The position numbers and the translations under genes were made by a program. This document shows positions 22,520 through 33,995 of a DNA stretch of 64,000 bases, piece after piece (the first letter of the stretch is position 1; every line of letters starts with the position of its first letter). The notes under the pieces were generated by a model that was given only the letters and a program-made list of their open reading frames with translations, had not been told where the DNA came from and searched no databases. The DNA lies in the NCBI GenBank assembly GCA_037179385.1, contig CM074195.1, forward strand, positions 6,242,438-6,306,437. Direction: 5' to 3'. The stretch is from Holothuria scabra. Lineage: Eukaryota; Echinodermata; Holothuroidea; Aspidochirotida; Holothuriidae.

Positions 22520-25190
22520 CAGTTAACAATTTTATTGAGACTACCATTCAATTGATCAACTGGCAAAAAACGATATCACAAGCAAGGAGAGGTCTTTATT
22601 GCCTACTAATCTATAGCTACTTTAACGTGCAGATCCCTCTTAAGGAATGGTAGCTGAAGCAAGGATATCTTTGTATTTACTATATATTATATAGAACAAA
22701 TTATAAAGTGAAAACCAGCAGTATGGGATAGCTTTCAATGTAATCAATACTCTTTGTGTTAATTTTATATTTCAATGACCTGTTTTGTTGGTTAACATGT
22801 TATGTTTCACTTTCATATTGAAAAAATCGTAAGTGCCATACGATGAAGTTAAGCACAAATGTTTTAAACAATTGTGGGCTGACTGTTCTTCTTTTCATGC
22901 AGATCTCTCCCATGGTAATTCTGACTGGTGATTGCATGGCTTGTAAAATGTGCTGAAATGTTGAACAACTTGTTTAATGTTCTGGACAGCTCTTCCCCTT
23001 TGGCAAGATTAGTATGGTATATCAAGGCCCTAATAGGTTTTTTTACAGCTCTTCACTATAAAATCACTATGGTTAATTGACCAAAATATGACAATGTGGT
23101 CAACCAATGACTGACCTTAACTATGATCAATTTATTTAACACATCCATGGTCAAAAGTGGCCAATTTAATGTCACATCTAACCATGAAATGATTACTTTG
23201 GCCAGAGTTTTGGGCAACCATTCGACGACAATTTTGGGTAACTGCATACTTGACCGTAGTGTTTGTAGAGTGTTGCAAGAATAAAGTAATTATTCGTAGA
23301 AGAGTGATTCATTTTTTATTGCCTCAAAATACCTTTGAGCCTTTCATTAGCTTTGTTTGTGGTTCACTGGAACTTTTTTATTCAAACTGTTTATGTGTTA
23401 CTATTGCACACTGACGTAAACTGCCGTCATTTAGATATAGGAAAGTTTGTCTGAAATGGTGATCCCTGCTAAACTTTCTACGACCTGAAGCCCCACGTGT
23501 ACACAACGTAAATCTACAACAGTAGCCATTTTCAAACTTTAATTGTCTTCTCAAAACATTTTACGCTTAAGCTTACATTAAACTCAAAGAGCACGAGTTG
23601 CTCTTTCTACTGATGTTTTTAGGCGGCGATTTTGCGAACTATAAAAGAGTAAGTTTGAAGTAAAAAAGTTGACCCTTACTCTTTGGAACTGTACGCTGTA
23701 TACTGACCACTAGACTGCAATGCACACTGCACATCACTGTAAACTGTACTATACAATGTAGACTGTACTGTTCTTGATACCAAACAAGAGATAAAATCCC
23801 ACAAGAAACGGCTATTGTGCTTCTTATTTATCTTTGCGTTGCAAAGAAGATAAAACTATTTTACTACAAATAAAAGTTATGAGGGTACAGCTATTCTTAA
23901 CACCGAGATATGAAGTTTAAAAAAGTTAAAAACGAATCATGTTTTAAAAAACTGCAACAATTGGTACTAAATCGGTCCTTGTGTAATAACCAATCAGGTT
24001 TTGTGTTCAACACATTCCTCAGTACTATTTTTTATCCATCATCATTGAAAATTTCGAGGTCTTAACCTGTTCAAATAGAACTTCATCTCAAAGTGATAGA
24101 AGCCGAATTTTCAGTAACATTTATTGTAGGCATAGATGGGAGAAACTGGGAAAGTCGACTCTATAAAATACATTAGCCCACCCCCGTAAGAAAAATTTAT
24201 GCTTTATTTTACGAAAAAAAAAAACATTCCTTGTGGTGTTTTTGAATCAGTATAATATAATCAAGATGGTGTAGGTTAAAGAAAGTTTTTTCGACGGTAA
24301 TTCAGGGGGAAAAGGGGAACAAGTGTCACATCTACAATCGATGTTGAAATAATACAAAAAATTCGGATGATTTTGACCTCAAATGCGATTTAAGAGAAAG
24401 GTTTGAACATGCGCACTTCTCCTAAGATACAGCGCTCTCTTTAGAAGCTGTCTAATACTTTGCACCTAGTTCGTTTCGCTTCGTCTCGTTCATTATGTTT
24501 TTCTCTTTTTCCATTTGAATGCAAGATATGGCATAAAACACTTTTACAATAACCTAGGTAATGAACAAAAGAGAATGGAAGTGGTGTGAAAAATGGCAGT
24601 TACAAGTAGATCTAGCCTCTGATATAAAATAAGGGAAGAAAGAATATAATAACAGAATATTACACGTATTTACACGCATTACTGTATTGTATCAAGTGAA
24701 ACATCGTGAAACCCTTTAAGAGCACCAAATAAATTACCAACCCTCTCACCTCTCACTCTTTGATTGGCAGCTAATTCAAACAATGCAGAGTACCAAAGCT
24801 TACAGTTCACAGCATGAACGGCACTGAGAGTGTTTTGATTATATAAATTGAGTTTTTCTGTACTCACATTGAAGCAATAAACTGAGATTGTATCTGGATG
24901 AGGATGAACTTCAGACAATTGTGGGAGGGGCTTCAGTGAGAAGGTTAGGAGAATTGGTACTGCTTGGGGTGAGAGAACTGGGCCTTTATTCACATTAATT
25001 TGTGAACACAATTTAAACTTCATTTGATACCCAAGGGAATATGGTATTGCCTTTTAATTTACGGGATATAGTCACTTTTCACTCCCATAAAGAACTGTAA
25101 GCATTTTTGCATTCGAGGTCGTCGAGATTTCACAACGGGCAATCAAAATAAAAGACCCGAAATACCCGAAGACGAACAGGATGCAGACTT
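22520..25190. other. no clear gene; one unassigned minus frame
   Basis: Mostly AT-rich. A 114-codon minus-strand frame (24679-25023) has protein-like composition toward its end (LFELAANQRV, NLFGALKGFHDVS) but no domain I recognise, no clear splice acceptor and no homologue in the window, so it is only noted. Confidence 0.35.
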
Positions 25191-25191
25191 T

Positions 25192-25237
25192 GGTCGGTCG
25201 GTCGGTCGGTCGGTCGGTCGGTCGGTCGGTTGGTTGG
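25192..25237. repeat. (GGTC)n microsatellite
   Basis: About nine to ten uninterrupted GGTC units followed by two GGTT variants. It sits next to a fragment of the CGGCCCAGTTTCCAACC repeat also seen at 12970 and, inverted, at 35083. Confidence 0.9.
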
Positions 25238-25239
25238 AA

Positions 25240-26679
25240 ACATGTAGTTTTACGGCCCAGTTTCCAACCTATTGGTTAAGGAAAGCAATACGGAAAAAGT
25301 GTTAAAAATAATCAATGACCATTAATATAGATACTTCGCTCAGCTTGGTGGAAAGTCTCTAGGTACATTTTCATATTAAATATATATTCAGGGAGCAGTT
25401 ATATTTTGCGACCCCAATGGGATTTAGTTTCCAGGTGGCATGCATTGTTGCTCCTGCACTTACTTCCCCAGCGGCTTAATAATGTTCACTATTAGTGTAG
25501 TATTGAACATAGGATACTCTTTTAAGTAAACCACACAGCGAATACTTTCAGCTGTTCGGTTTTAGCTCTTGTTTTCAGGTAGCTCGTGGTTCTTTCTTTA
25601 AAATAACGCTGAACTGAAAACAACCCCACATGCAGTGTATACTTTGTATCTAACTATTTATCCAACATACCATAAATTGTTGGCTGTACGTTGTGCTGGA
25701 AGTGTATTATTGTACTGTGGTTGGTTGAGGGGTATGTGGCTGAAAAAAGTAGTCTTTTCTAATACACACATTTGTGTTGCTAAGTATGCTCATACGCTTT
25801 CACTGAGTGTATAGTGTGTTGGTTTAAAGGATTCTGTAGTTACTGCGGCTTACTGCTTACTTACTGCTGTACTGTAATGGCTCTCGTGTAAATTTGAGCT
25901 ATATGCAAGCGAACAGAGTGAAATCACACCCATGAAAACGTCAGGAACTTAAAGCATTCAACCAGGAATATATTGCATTCATACTAGGCCTACATGTGCA
26001 TGTTATATTGTATGGGAGGGACATACTGCCAGAAGAGCTGCTAGTATAGAAAGTACTCACTGTGTTTCTCAGGAAGATGCGTGAAGAGGATGATGGCACT
26101 TCTATCTTGGTTTCAGTACTTTCAGTTATCTGGTCTGGTCTGGTATAGGTGAAAGCAACTGTAGTATAGAAATCTAAGATTTTAAAGTGCATGGACTGGA
26201 GATAGTGCTTTCTTGTGCGAAAGATGGGTTAATTACACCTTTGAACCATTTGGAGCTACAGTATGCTGTGCCATTCAGAAATTATGATGAAAATCCTTGC
26301 CAGTAAATATAATTTCACATTTAGATGCATGAAGTACGTGTTCTAGAAAGGCGCAGCTGTTTGGCACCCATCTAGTAGACCTACTGCAGGAATCCACAAA
26401 AGTGAAAACTATTGACATTATAAGTCCAATTTCACCCACTAGTGTGGACATTTTCCCAAGATATGTTTTTTTTTTTCAAAATGATATCTGCAAAGAACAT
26501 ATGGAGAACAGAATCTCCCTGGGCAAGCCTCCATGTGTGCCCGATAGCGTTCTGGATGAGGAGCGTTTCCGTGCTAAGTGTTCCACGATCGATAAATCCA
26601 TGTGTTTTGGGCAAAAGATAAATGAAAGCCATGGCTTTATCTGTAAGATTACTTGACAGCCCCCCAAGTATGAAAACAT
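25240..26679. other. no recognisable gene
   Basis: No supported coding exon. Three overlapping open frames on both strands at 26402-26679 share the same DNA and are mutually incompatible, so none is called. Confidence 0.4.
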
Positions 26680-26820
26680 TTTACGGGTGAAAAGATCCTA
26701 CGTGTGAAAAAATACGTAAGTGAAAAAATCTCACGTGTGAAAAAATTCCATGTATGAAAAAAACATCACTTTTCAAAAACTTTCATGAAAAAATCCCACA
26801 TGTGAGTAAATTTCATTTCA
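26680..26820. repeat. minisatellite of ACGTGTGAAAAAAT units
   Basis: Seven or so 15-20 bp units of the form (C)ACGTGTGAAAAAATTC, degenerate, several centred on the near-palindrome TCACGTGTGA. A related array is at 27690-27790. Confidence 0.75.
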
Positions 26821-27689
26821 AATGTAACGAAAATGTAGCAAACTCATCTACTACTCTAGCTTTGTTTCTTGTACAGCGCCATTAATTTCATAAAGGTAAG
26901 GAATATCGTTTGCCTTGAAAACACTGTACACGTGATACCCCCTTGGAGATATCCGGTCCGTACTGCATAATTTATTTCACTTGTTTTAATGGTTATCAAA
27001 TTACTGAAGCTTGGAACAGGATGGGCACATGGTCAACGAACGGATGTCATGTGTCCAAAACCCTGGGAGTGACGTAAACATTCACGTTAATATAGTTAAA
27101 GTGGACCTTTGACCAAGGTTATATCCCCTCCGACCATTCTGGGATAGGCAGGGTCCCGCTACTGGGGGGAATTGTTAATAAAAGCAAATGTTTGTAGAAA
27201 TCGGGGCTTCTGTTTTTCCTGTCGCCGTAGCTCATACAACACCTTGTTCCGGAGCCGATAGTTGTGAAGTGACGAAGTGACGGAGTGACGATTCTCCGAA
27301 GTTTTGATTTCTGTGGAATGAGAGTAACAAATTGTTCCCCCGAGGAACCGAAAATTACGTAGCATTTCCGTTTCGGTCTCAAGTTTAAACTTTAATGAGT
27401 GAGGAGTCACGGGATCTTCAATGGAGCAGCTCGATCTTTCCGTATGTTATACCACCTTTTATACCGATATGTTTAACCAAGAGAATTAAGAGAGTCCGAT
27501 GGTGCTCACGGGGATCATTCTAATTTAACATCTCATGTCGTTTACTGTAACGACCTAGATGAAGAAAGAGATCCATGACGAAAGACTTTTATTTTAACTT
27601 TTAAATCGATGTTTTTTGCCATTGATCTTATTTCATAATTGTCAAGTCGGAGAAGCTTGTCCATAGACAGCCATTACGGCCGACGTTAC
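26821..27689. other. sequence between two related minisatellites
   Basis: No gene is recognised. Two overlapping minus-strand frames (27119-27410) are incompatible with each other. Because related arrays flank it on both sides, the whole of 26.68-27.79 kb could be one repeat unit with subterminal arrays. Confidence 0.4.
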
Positions 27690-27792
27690 ACAAAAATGAA
27701 AAAAATCATATAAAAGTTTCCACGTATGAAAACATTATATGAAACACCCCACGTGTGAATTATTTCACATGTGAACTTTTCATATATGAAGC
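27690..27792. repeat. minisatellite of TCACATGTGAA / CACGTATGAAAA units
   Basis: Repeated units CCACGTATGAAAAC, CCACGTGTGAATT and TTCACATGTGAAC, the same motif class as 26680-26820. The motif is nearly self-complementary, so orientation is ambiguous. Confidence 0.7.
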
Positions 27793-28671
27793 GCCCAAAA
27801 TCATACATCAGCTTCCCACTCGGTAAATTATATATCGAATTGATGTGGTATATTCCAAACTTTTGTGAGGGATGCCTTGAGTGAAAAAATTCCATGTTGG
27901 CGTATACTGTTATTCCTAGCCTTGTATAAACAAAATGGTTTTGAACGTCGCCATAGTTTCTTCCAACATGGTTTATGACCTTTATACTGAAACGAAAAAA
28001 TGTCACCCTAAATAAGGGGTATAATCACCGCTAGAATTATTTCCTAGGTCACTTCAACATGAATCCAAATCATAAATAATTTTACCCATTACGAGCTGTA
28101 ATTCTTAAGATATGGAGGCAAGTCGAAGCATGCCGTATTGTTGGCGCATTTAAGTCTTCCAAGGGTTAAAGTCGGAAAGCCTGTGGAATTCTTTTTTATA
28201 AATTCATGCGATGAACTTAAAGGGTTAAAGGTCATATATTCGAGGCACAGTTATCCATTCCCGTGATGGGGAGCCTAGTTTGCATTGTGGTACGTGGCTA
28301 GTATCTTGCTTGTATTCCTTCCTTGACATTAATTAGCTTTTTAGGATGGAATGCATCATCTGGAAAAATATAAACAAATAAAAACGTTATTGTTTGGAGA
28401 GGGGATGAAAATACAGAGCAGGCTAAAATTATAAAATGTCGCTAACATGTGGATTCCAGCTGTCTGTCAGTCCTCACTGCCGGAAAAACGGGCTAGACAG
28501 ATTTGAAACTGTTCTAATGGAGAATCTTAGTTTAAAGTTTCCCTTCTTTCAAGCCGAACACAGTATCATTGATCGAATCGTTTTAGTGTAGGTTGCTTCG
28601 TGTCAAGCAATTCGCCTCTTGTGGACGCCATAATGTACATTTGCAAGCGGCAAAATCCCCAACCAGTGTTG
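27793..28671. other. no recognisable gene
   Basis: Unremarkable sequence without supported features. Confidence 0.4.
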
Positions 28672-29105
28672 TAATACTCGAGACCGGTTTTGGTCTCGAT
28701 ATTGGTTTCCATTTTTTCTATTCAATAAAGTGAATGAAGTTTTAACATAAAAAATGAAGTGTTACATTGTTAGATGAGTAGATCATTTGTTATTCATCTA
28801 TTTTTTAGTGAAGTGCTTGTCGTCAATTTGTTATTTTATAATGGTTTGTTAATAAAATTTTATCTAACCTTACCTTAATTTACAAAGTCATTGTTTATTT
28901 TTCAAAAACGTTAATTGCTTTGAAAAGTAGGCCAATCACTAAGGCAAAAGTATTAATCTAATGAGTTCGCACATTCTATGTTTAAGGGTTAGACATTCTT
29001 CTGTAAGTTAGTAAGTATGTACTTATTTGGTTAATGAGGATAACGTAGAACAGCACTGCTTAGGATGACCACACAGGTTAGGTAACTCAGCGTAATCAGG
29101 AGTGG
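28672..29105. repeat. dispersed repeat, copy 2 (pair of 5.64-6.11 kb)
   Basis: Starts CAGTGTTGTAATACTCGAG then CTCGAGACCGGTTTTGG and continues through GTTAATTGCTTTG to CACAGGTTAGGTAACTCAGC, matching copy 1 along its length with moderate divergence and indels. Confidence 0.65.
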
Positions 29106-29669
29106 CAGTCAGGTACTGCATTGCACTGCATTGCGTGTTCATTATGTGTGTTGAATTACCCTACATTCTCACTGTTCGTTTAGTGCTATCCATTTCTGGC
29201 TATTATGGATTTTACTGAATCTGGCTACTAATGACCCTTAATTTGGCTAAGTTGAAAAAAGCGAGTTCCAAAAATGGGTTTCCCACCTCAATCTTAACAG
29301 CTCGTTATTGCCTTTTCTGTCAAAGTTAAAGCCAATTAAGTGATCCTCGTACGTAATTAATTTGAAAAAGGCCCTACGCCTTGTTACACGCGCGACAAGG
29401 AGTCGAGGATTACTTTCAAAATAACATTCTCGCAGACAAGGACAAATCACTTGTCGCACGGCGTGCGACAAGTAGTTGTGATGGACTTACTACTTACTAG
29501 TTGAATGGACTAGCTACTTGTCGCACGTGTGACAAATAGTCGCGGGTTATTGGCAACAGAGTGGCACTCCTCTTCAAAAAAAAAAAAAAAACATGTTTGA
29601 TAAAGATGGTGAGAAGATATGGATTTGGGAAATCAATTTTGGAATTAGGACTTGTCAAAACAGGATGAA
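29106..29669. other. no recognisable gene; inverted CTTGTCGCAC words
   Basis: Between about 29385 and 29540 the words GCGACAAG and CTTGTCGCAC alternate, giving local inverted repeats (for example ACTTGTCGCACGGCGTGCGA). This may be a small foldback or a degenerate simple repeat. Confidence 0.4.
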
Positions 29670-30205
29670 TAAATATAACAGTTCCAAAATTTCTCAAGTT
29701 GTCCGACATCGAGCACGCCTTTCTGCAGACATGCTAATGATCCTCGTGGGCAATAAAGGCATACTATGAGGCTGCGAGTTGTCAATGGCAAATTCAAGTT
29801 TGGTCCAACAGAAAACTTGATATTAACTACATGGAGTTCTGCCTTCTTCTGTGAGTTGGGCAAACTCACTTTCATGCTTCAATCGGCCTCAAATTCACGA
29901 CACTTAACACCTGTAGCACTGCTTGACTCCAATTCAATGAAAAGGGCCGCACTAACAAAATACTTGATGATGAAATAAAATATGTACAAATCAATGGCAG
30001 TGCACACTCGGTGCTATATGCCGTTTTTAGAGAATAATGTAATAAAGTAAGGTGAAAAGTATTCAGAAATGTGAAAAGTTATTTTCCTATTGTACATGTG
30101 CATTCGGTCTCGGTCTCGGACCTTGTGGGCCCTGGTATCGTTCTCGAAGTTCTGCCGCCTGGTCTGCGGTCTCGACACCTTCTGGTAGGTCCCGGATATG
30201 CTGGT
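29670..30205 (+). repeat. dispersed repeat, copy 2 (pair of 11.22-12.18 kb)
   Basis: Collinear with the two blocks of copy 1 but without the roughly 420-bp extra piece. It ends in GGTCTCGGTCTCGGACCTTG and a short GGTCTCGAC array. Open frames on both strands here are not conserved with copy 1. Confidence 0.65.
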
Positions 30206-31131
30206 CTCGACTATAGCACTGTCCACAATAAACCAATAGCCGAGGCTATTAGCCTAGCTTTGGGCCTAGACGTTCACTTCAGTGCAGTGGTAACGTATAG
30301 CACCTGTAGTAGGCTGCGAACAAACAACACACAGTGACACGCTTTCCCTGTAGTCGTCTGGAATGGAAATCATGAACAATTCTCTTCTTGTGAACGGCGT
30401 GTTGTACTTTTCCACTCGAAATAATCCACAACAGCTCAATGACAGAGACAACCTAGCTTTATGCTTAGATGTTGGCCTAAATAAAGTAAAGTAAGCTCCT
30501 ACAACGACTATAACGTATAGTAGTTGTAGTACAAACACACAGTACCATACGCTTTCCCTCTAGTCATCTCGAATGGAAATTTACAGACATGAAGAACACG
30601 AAGAACCGTTCCTCCTAGCTGTTTGAACACTCTCCTTCTCTGTATCTTATTGCAGCCTTATGGATGAAATAAAGCACAATCCACACACACTTGATATACT
30701 CAAGTTTCATATATGATTAACTGATTGAAGTAACAATTGCAGTATATCAAAATACACATAAAGATACGAAACATTTGGCGCTAGCTGACAGGCAAGTCAA
30801 GCATGTGTTGATTGTATATCACACAGTGTAAACATATAGCAAAAATCACCTGAAGGCACAAATCTTTAACAAACTCAAATATCAGTTACAACCCACACCG
30901 CCTTTGATTTACTGGGGTGTCTGTGTTGCATTCTTAAGAAGAAAAGTTTCAGCATGGTCTGTTGAGAGTATCATTCTACCGTAACAAAAGGTTGGTCCGA
31001 CTGATGAGACTAGTTTAAAACGACTTATTCGACTAGGTCTCTATCTGATCAAGATTGATTGACACCATCTGGACTAACTTTAAGTCAGTCAGGCAGCTAT
31101 AGCTAAATCTAGTCAAGTGTTTCTGACTAGA
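30206..31131. other. no gene; local duplication
   Basis: A stretch around 30290-30370 (CGTATAG, ACACACAGT, CGCTTTCCCTGTAGTCGTC) recurs at 30510-30570 (CTTTCCCTCTAGTCATC), an old local duplication. The 31000-31131 part is related to the inverted-repeat arms that follow. Confidence 0.4.
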
Positions 31132-33482
31132 TTTCATTCCGATCAGGATGGATAATCACCGCTTGTTTGACCAACCACCATGTTTGTCAAACAAGCGAGT
31201 ACAACAGGGCCGACTACGTAAAGTTAGTCAATGTTTCTAGTCCAACTGACCGTACTAGCTCACACGTTTTATTAAGATTAACATCATCTTAACTAGGTTT
31301 AAGTTAGTCTGGTTGACCAATTTAGGTTTTCAGTGTTCTATGTCGGTTTTCATTTAACTATTTTGATCATTCATAAAATGGTTCCAGACTTAAAAGCGGC
31401 TTTGTCAAATTTTCACTGGCACTGAAAAGAAGAACACACCAGGAGATGTAAGGGGAGGAGAAACAAGGCATGTTCCTCCATTGTCCCATGTGCGTAGCCG
31501 CCACTTAAATTTTGCATTGTCTCAATCCTTAATTTCCTATAAACTAACAGGGATTTGGCATTGAAGACGACTGTTTGGGATGATTTTCCTCCATTAGTAT
31601 TACATTGCCAGCCGTCAAAGAAAGCAAAATTTTATTTCAACTAGTGCCGCAAAGTGCCACTTTTTAGAAGGGGTACAGTGTATTCCTTTACTGCTTTAAG
31701 AAAGATACATTATTCGCTAATTCAGGAACAATCAGGAATTGTCTGAAATACCATCATCTAAATGTAGAATCCCTTTGGTTTTTACACAGGTTCATTCCTT
31801 TTTTAATAAAGAAATTAGAATGATAATTGAATTGAGCAACTTTAAAGTGACAGACTGTCGTTTTAATCAAAAACTGTGAAAACGTATTGTGTAGGATGAG
31901 CTGATATCTTTAAAAGTATCGTCTTGACAATGGTCTTTGTTACAGGATTACTGCACTTGAAAAGGGGAAGGTCATCATTAAGTAGGAAAGTCAAAGAAAG
32001 TTAACAATAAAAAGAAAGTGAACTGTCAATCAAATTTCGGTGCTTGAAGAAGATTAAATCATTTCCAAGAACATTTTGTCCGACAGATTAAGTCGATGTT
32101 TCTCCTTCCCTTACAGCTTCCTGAACACACCATAAAAATCTCCGCTTTTTTAAGGCATATTCCCATTGGCTTTTCACATTGGTCTTTTACTATCTCTGTA
32201 ATATAAGACGGTGTGCTAAATTCCTAAGCAAGGCCGCTATTACTGCTCTTGTGAATGCATTGGTTTATAGTTTTATCTACTATTGCAATATTTTGCTAAC
32301 TGGTATTCCGAAATGTATGTTGCACAAGAAACTAGTGCGTGTGCAAAATTACGTTGCGAAAGTAGTTTCTAACATTTTAACAAGAACCGGTTATTCCAAT
32401 CCTTAGGCTTGCTGAAGGAGTTGCACTGGCTCCCAGTGCGGTATAAGAATCGATTCAAGATCTAGCTTCTTGTATATATTGCCCTACACAACATGGCACT
32501 TCTCTACCTTTCTAATATGTTCTCATTTAAGGAAACAAAATATGAACTGAGATCTGAGACCACTCTCAATCTGGTTGTTCCGAGATGCAGATCCATGTGA
32601 GGTGAGCACGCCCTAGCTGTCCAAGGTCCTGAATAACGGAATGATCTGCCCCTTCAGTTAAGTCAGCACCCTCCGTGAAACATTTTCCGTCCTTATTAAA
32701 ACCCACCAATTTAGCTGTGCCTTTCATGATATCTAGTAGATAAACTTACTTTTTTTGTCTACTTTCTTTTGTAAGGCGCATGAGAAGAATTATTTTAAAT
32801 GATGCGCTATATAATTTCATGAACTTGAACTTGTAAAAAAAGACAAAATGTCTCTCGCAATGTCTTTCAAAACCTGTTGCAATACCAGTTACACAACTCA
32901 AGATATCTTACAGTATTTTTGGTTATTTTTATAAAAATTACCACAACGTTTCAACAAATCCACAGAAAGTTGAGTAATGTGGGCACATTGCCTCAGAGTT
33001 CCTTTGTTTTATATAGTTAAAATTCAAAAATTAAAAATAATTAATTAAAATTTTAATTAAAAAATCAAAATTCAATGTTGCATTAATATGCCGCGGTGAA
33101 ATCACAGATTTCTCGCAGTGCACTTAATTTGAAAAAAGAGTTGTATTTCTTCGAAGGCAATAAACCTTTTGTCTCCGGAAAATCTGTTTAACACGCTGGT
33201 CAGTCGCTACAATCCAATGGCACGATTCAGGAAAAGATGAGCAAGTGCAAAGGCACGAGTCTGCCGCAAAAACATCATAACACCGAAGGCCTAAATTGGT
33301 CAACCTGACTAAATTAAACCTAGTCCAGATGGTGTCAATCTTGTCCAACGTTTGAGCTATTATGGTTCGTTGAACTAGGGATATTGACTAACTTTGCCTT
33401 TTAGGTCCTGTTGTCGAAGCTTGGTTGACTAACATGCTGCGCGGTCAAACAAGCTGCACTAACCATCCTAATTGGAATGAAA
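31132..33482. repeat. inverted-repeat unit, arms 31132-31326 and 33290-33482
   Basis: The left arm (TTTCATTCC ... GGTTGACCAATTTAGG) is the diverged reverse complement of the right arm (CCTAAATTGGTCAACC ... GGAATGAAA), each about 195 bp, 1.96 kb apart. Next to the arms, sequence resembling repeat X occurs in both orientations (ATAAAATGGTTCCAGAC near 31373; a GCACTTGC/ACACGCTGGTCAG block near 33190-33245). The unit may be a foldback element or two diverged X-family copies in opposite orientation with a LINE fragment between them. Confidence 0.5.
32120..32840 (+). pseudogene. CR1/L2-like LINE 3' fragment
   Basis: The frame at 32179-32406 encodes the post-RT segment of CR1/L2/Jockey-type LINEs: RRCAKFLSKAA, LVYSFIYYCNILLTGIP and LVRVQNYVAKVV, in the usual order (A-L-V-x-S-x-x-x-Y-C-N, then V-Q-N). 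A one-base shift follows, after which LLKELHWLPV-like sequence can be read (about 32405-32440). The 3' untranslated end has GATGCGCTATATAATTTC and GAACTTGAACTTG, a short tandem tail typical of CR1/L2. It is 5'-truncated and frameshifted. Confidence 0.7.
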
Positions 33483-33559
33483 CCTCTTCAGGCACGCTGG
33501 AATAGCTTCACCAAGAACTATTGGAATCTTCCTCTCAACATGGCAAATGTATGTACAAA

Positions 33560-33995
33560 ATATGGAAAGTGTTGGCCATTACTAACTTGAGATAAAATGT
33601 TTACGAGTTTGGGGGTTTTGACCTTTGATGATCTGGAATTACATTTGGATTCACCCAAAACAATAGGGGTTCTTCCCATCAACATGACACATTTATATAT
33701 TAAGTATGAAACGTTCGGTCATTCCTATTTTGAGCTACCATGTTTACAAGCTATTTTAGCGGTTTTGCAGTTTTACCTTCGATCGGTTACATCCAGTGGC
33801 CTCTGACATCCACAAAAAAGAAGAGGGATGCTTCCTTTTCCCAGCATGACATATCTACATGTACCAAACATGAAATATATCGGTCATTCTTTACTTGAGA
33901 TATCGTGTTTACGAGATTTCCAGCTTTTTGGCCTCTTGTGATCTCAAACTTCCTTTGACCTCCACCAAAAACGATATAGGCAGCGGGGCCGTACA
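33560..33995. repeat. degenerate tandem repeat, unit about 140-150 bp
   Basis: Successive units share TTGAGATA-x-x-TGTTTACGAG, GACCTTTGATGATCTG or CTCTTGTGATCTCAAAC, and CAACATGACACATTTATATA or CAGCATGACATATCTACATG. A further single unit is at 36225-36300 (inverted array motif CTATCTTGAGATATCTTGTT). The array at 63.6-64 kb has the same plan (TATCTCAAGATAGG, CTTGGTACAT, GAGGTCAAAG), so all belong to one satellite class. Confidence 0.6.

Noticed and set aside
26402..26679. Three open frames on both strands
   Set aside because: They use the same DNA in conflicting frames and none has coding-like features.
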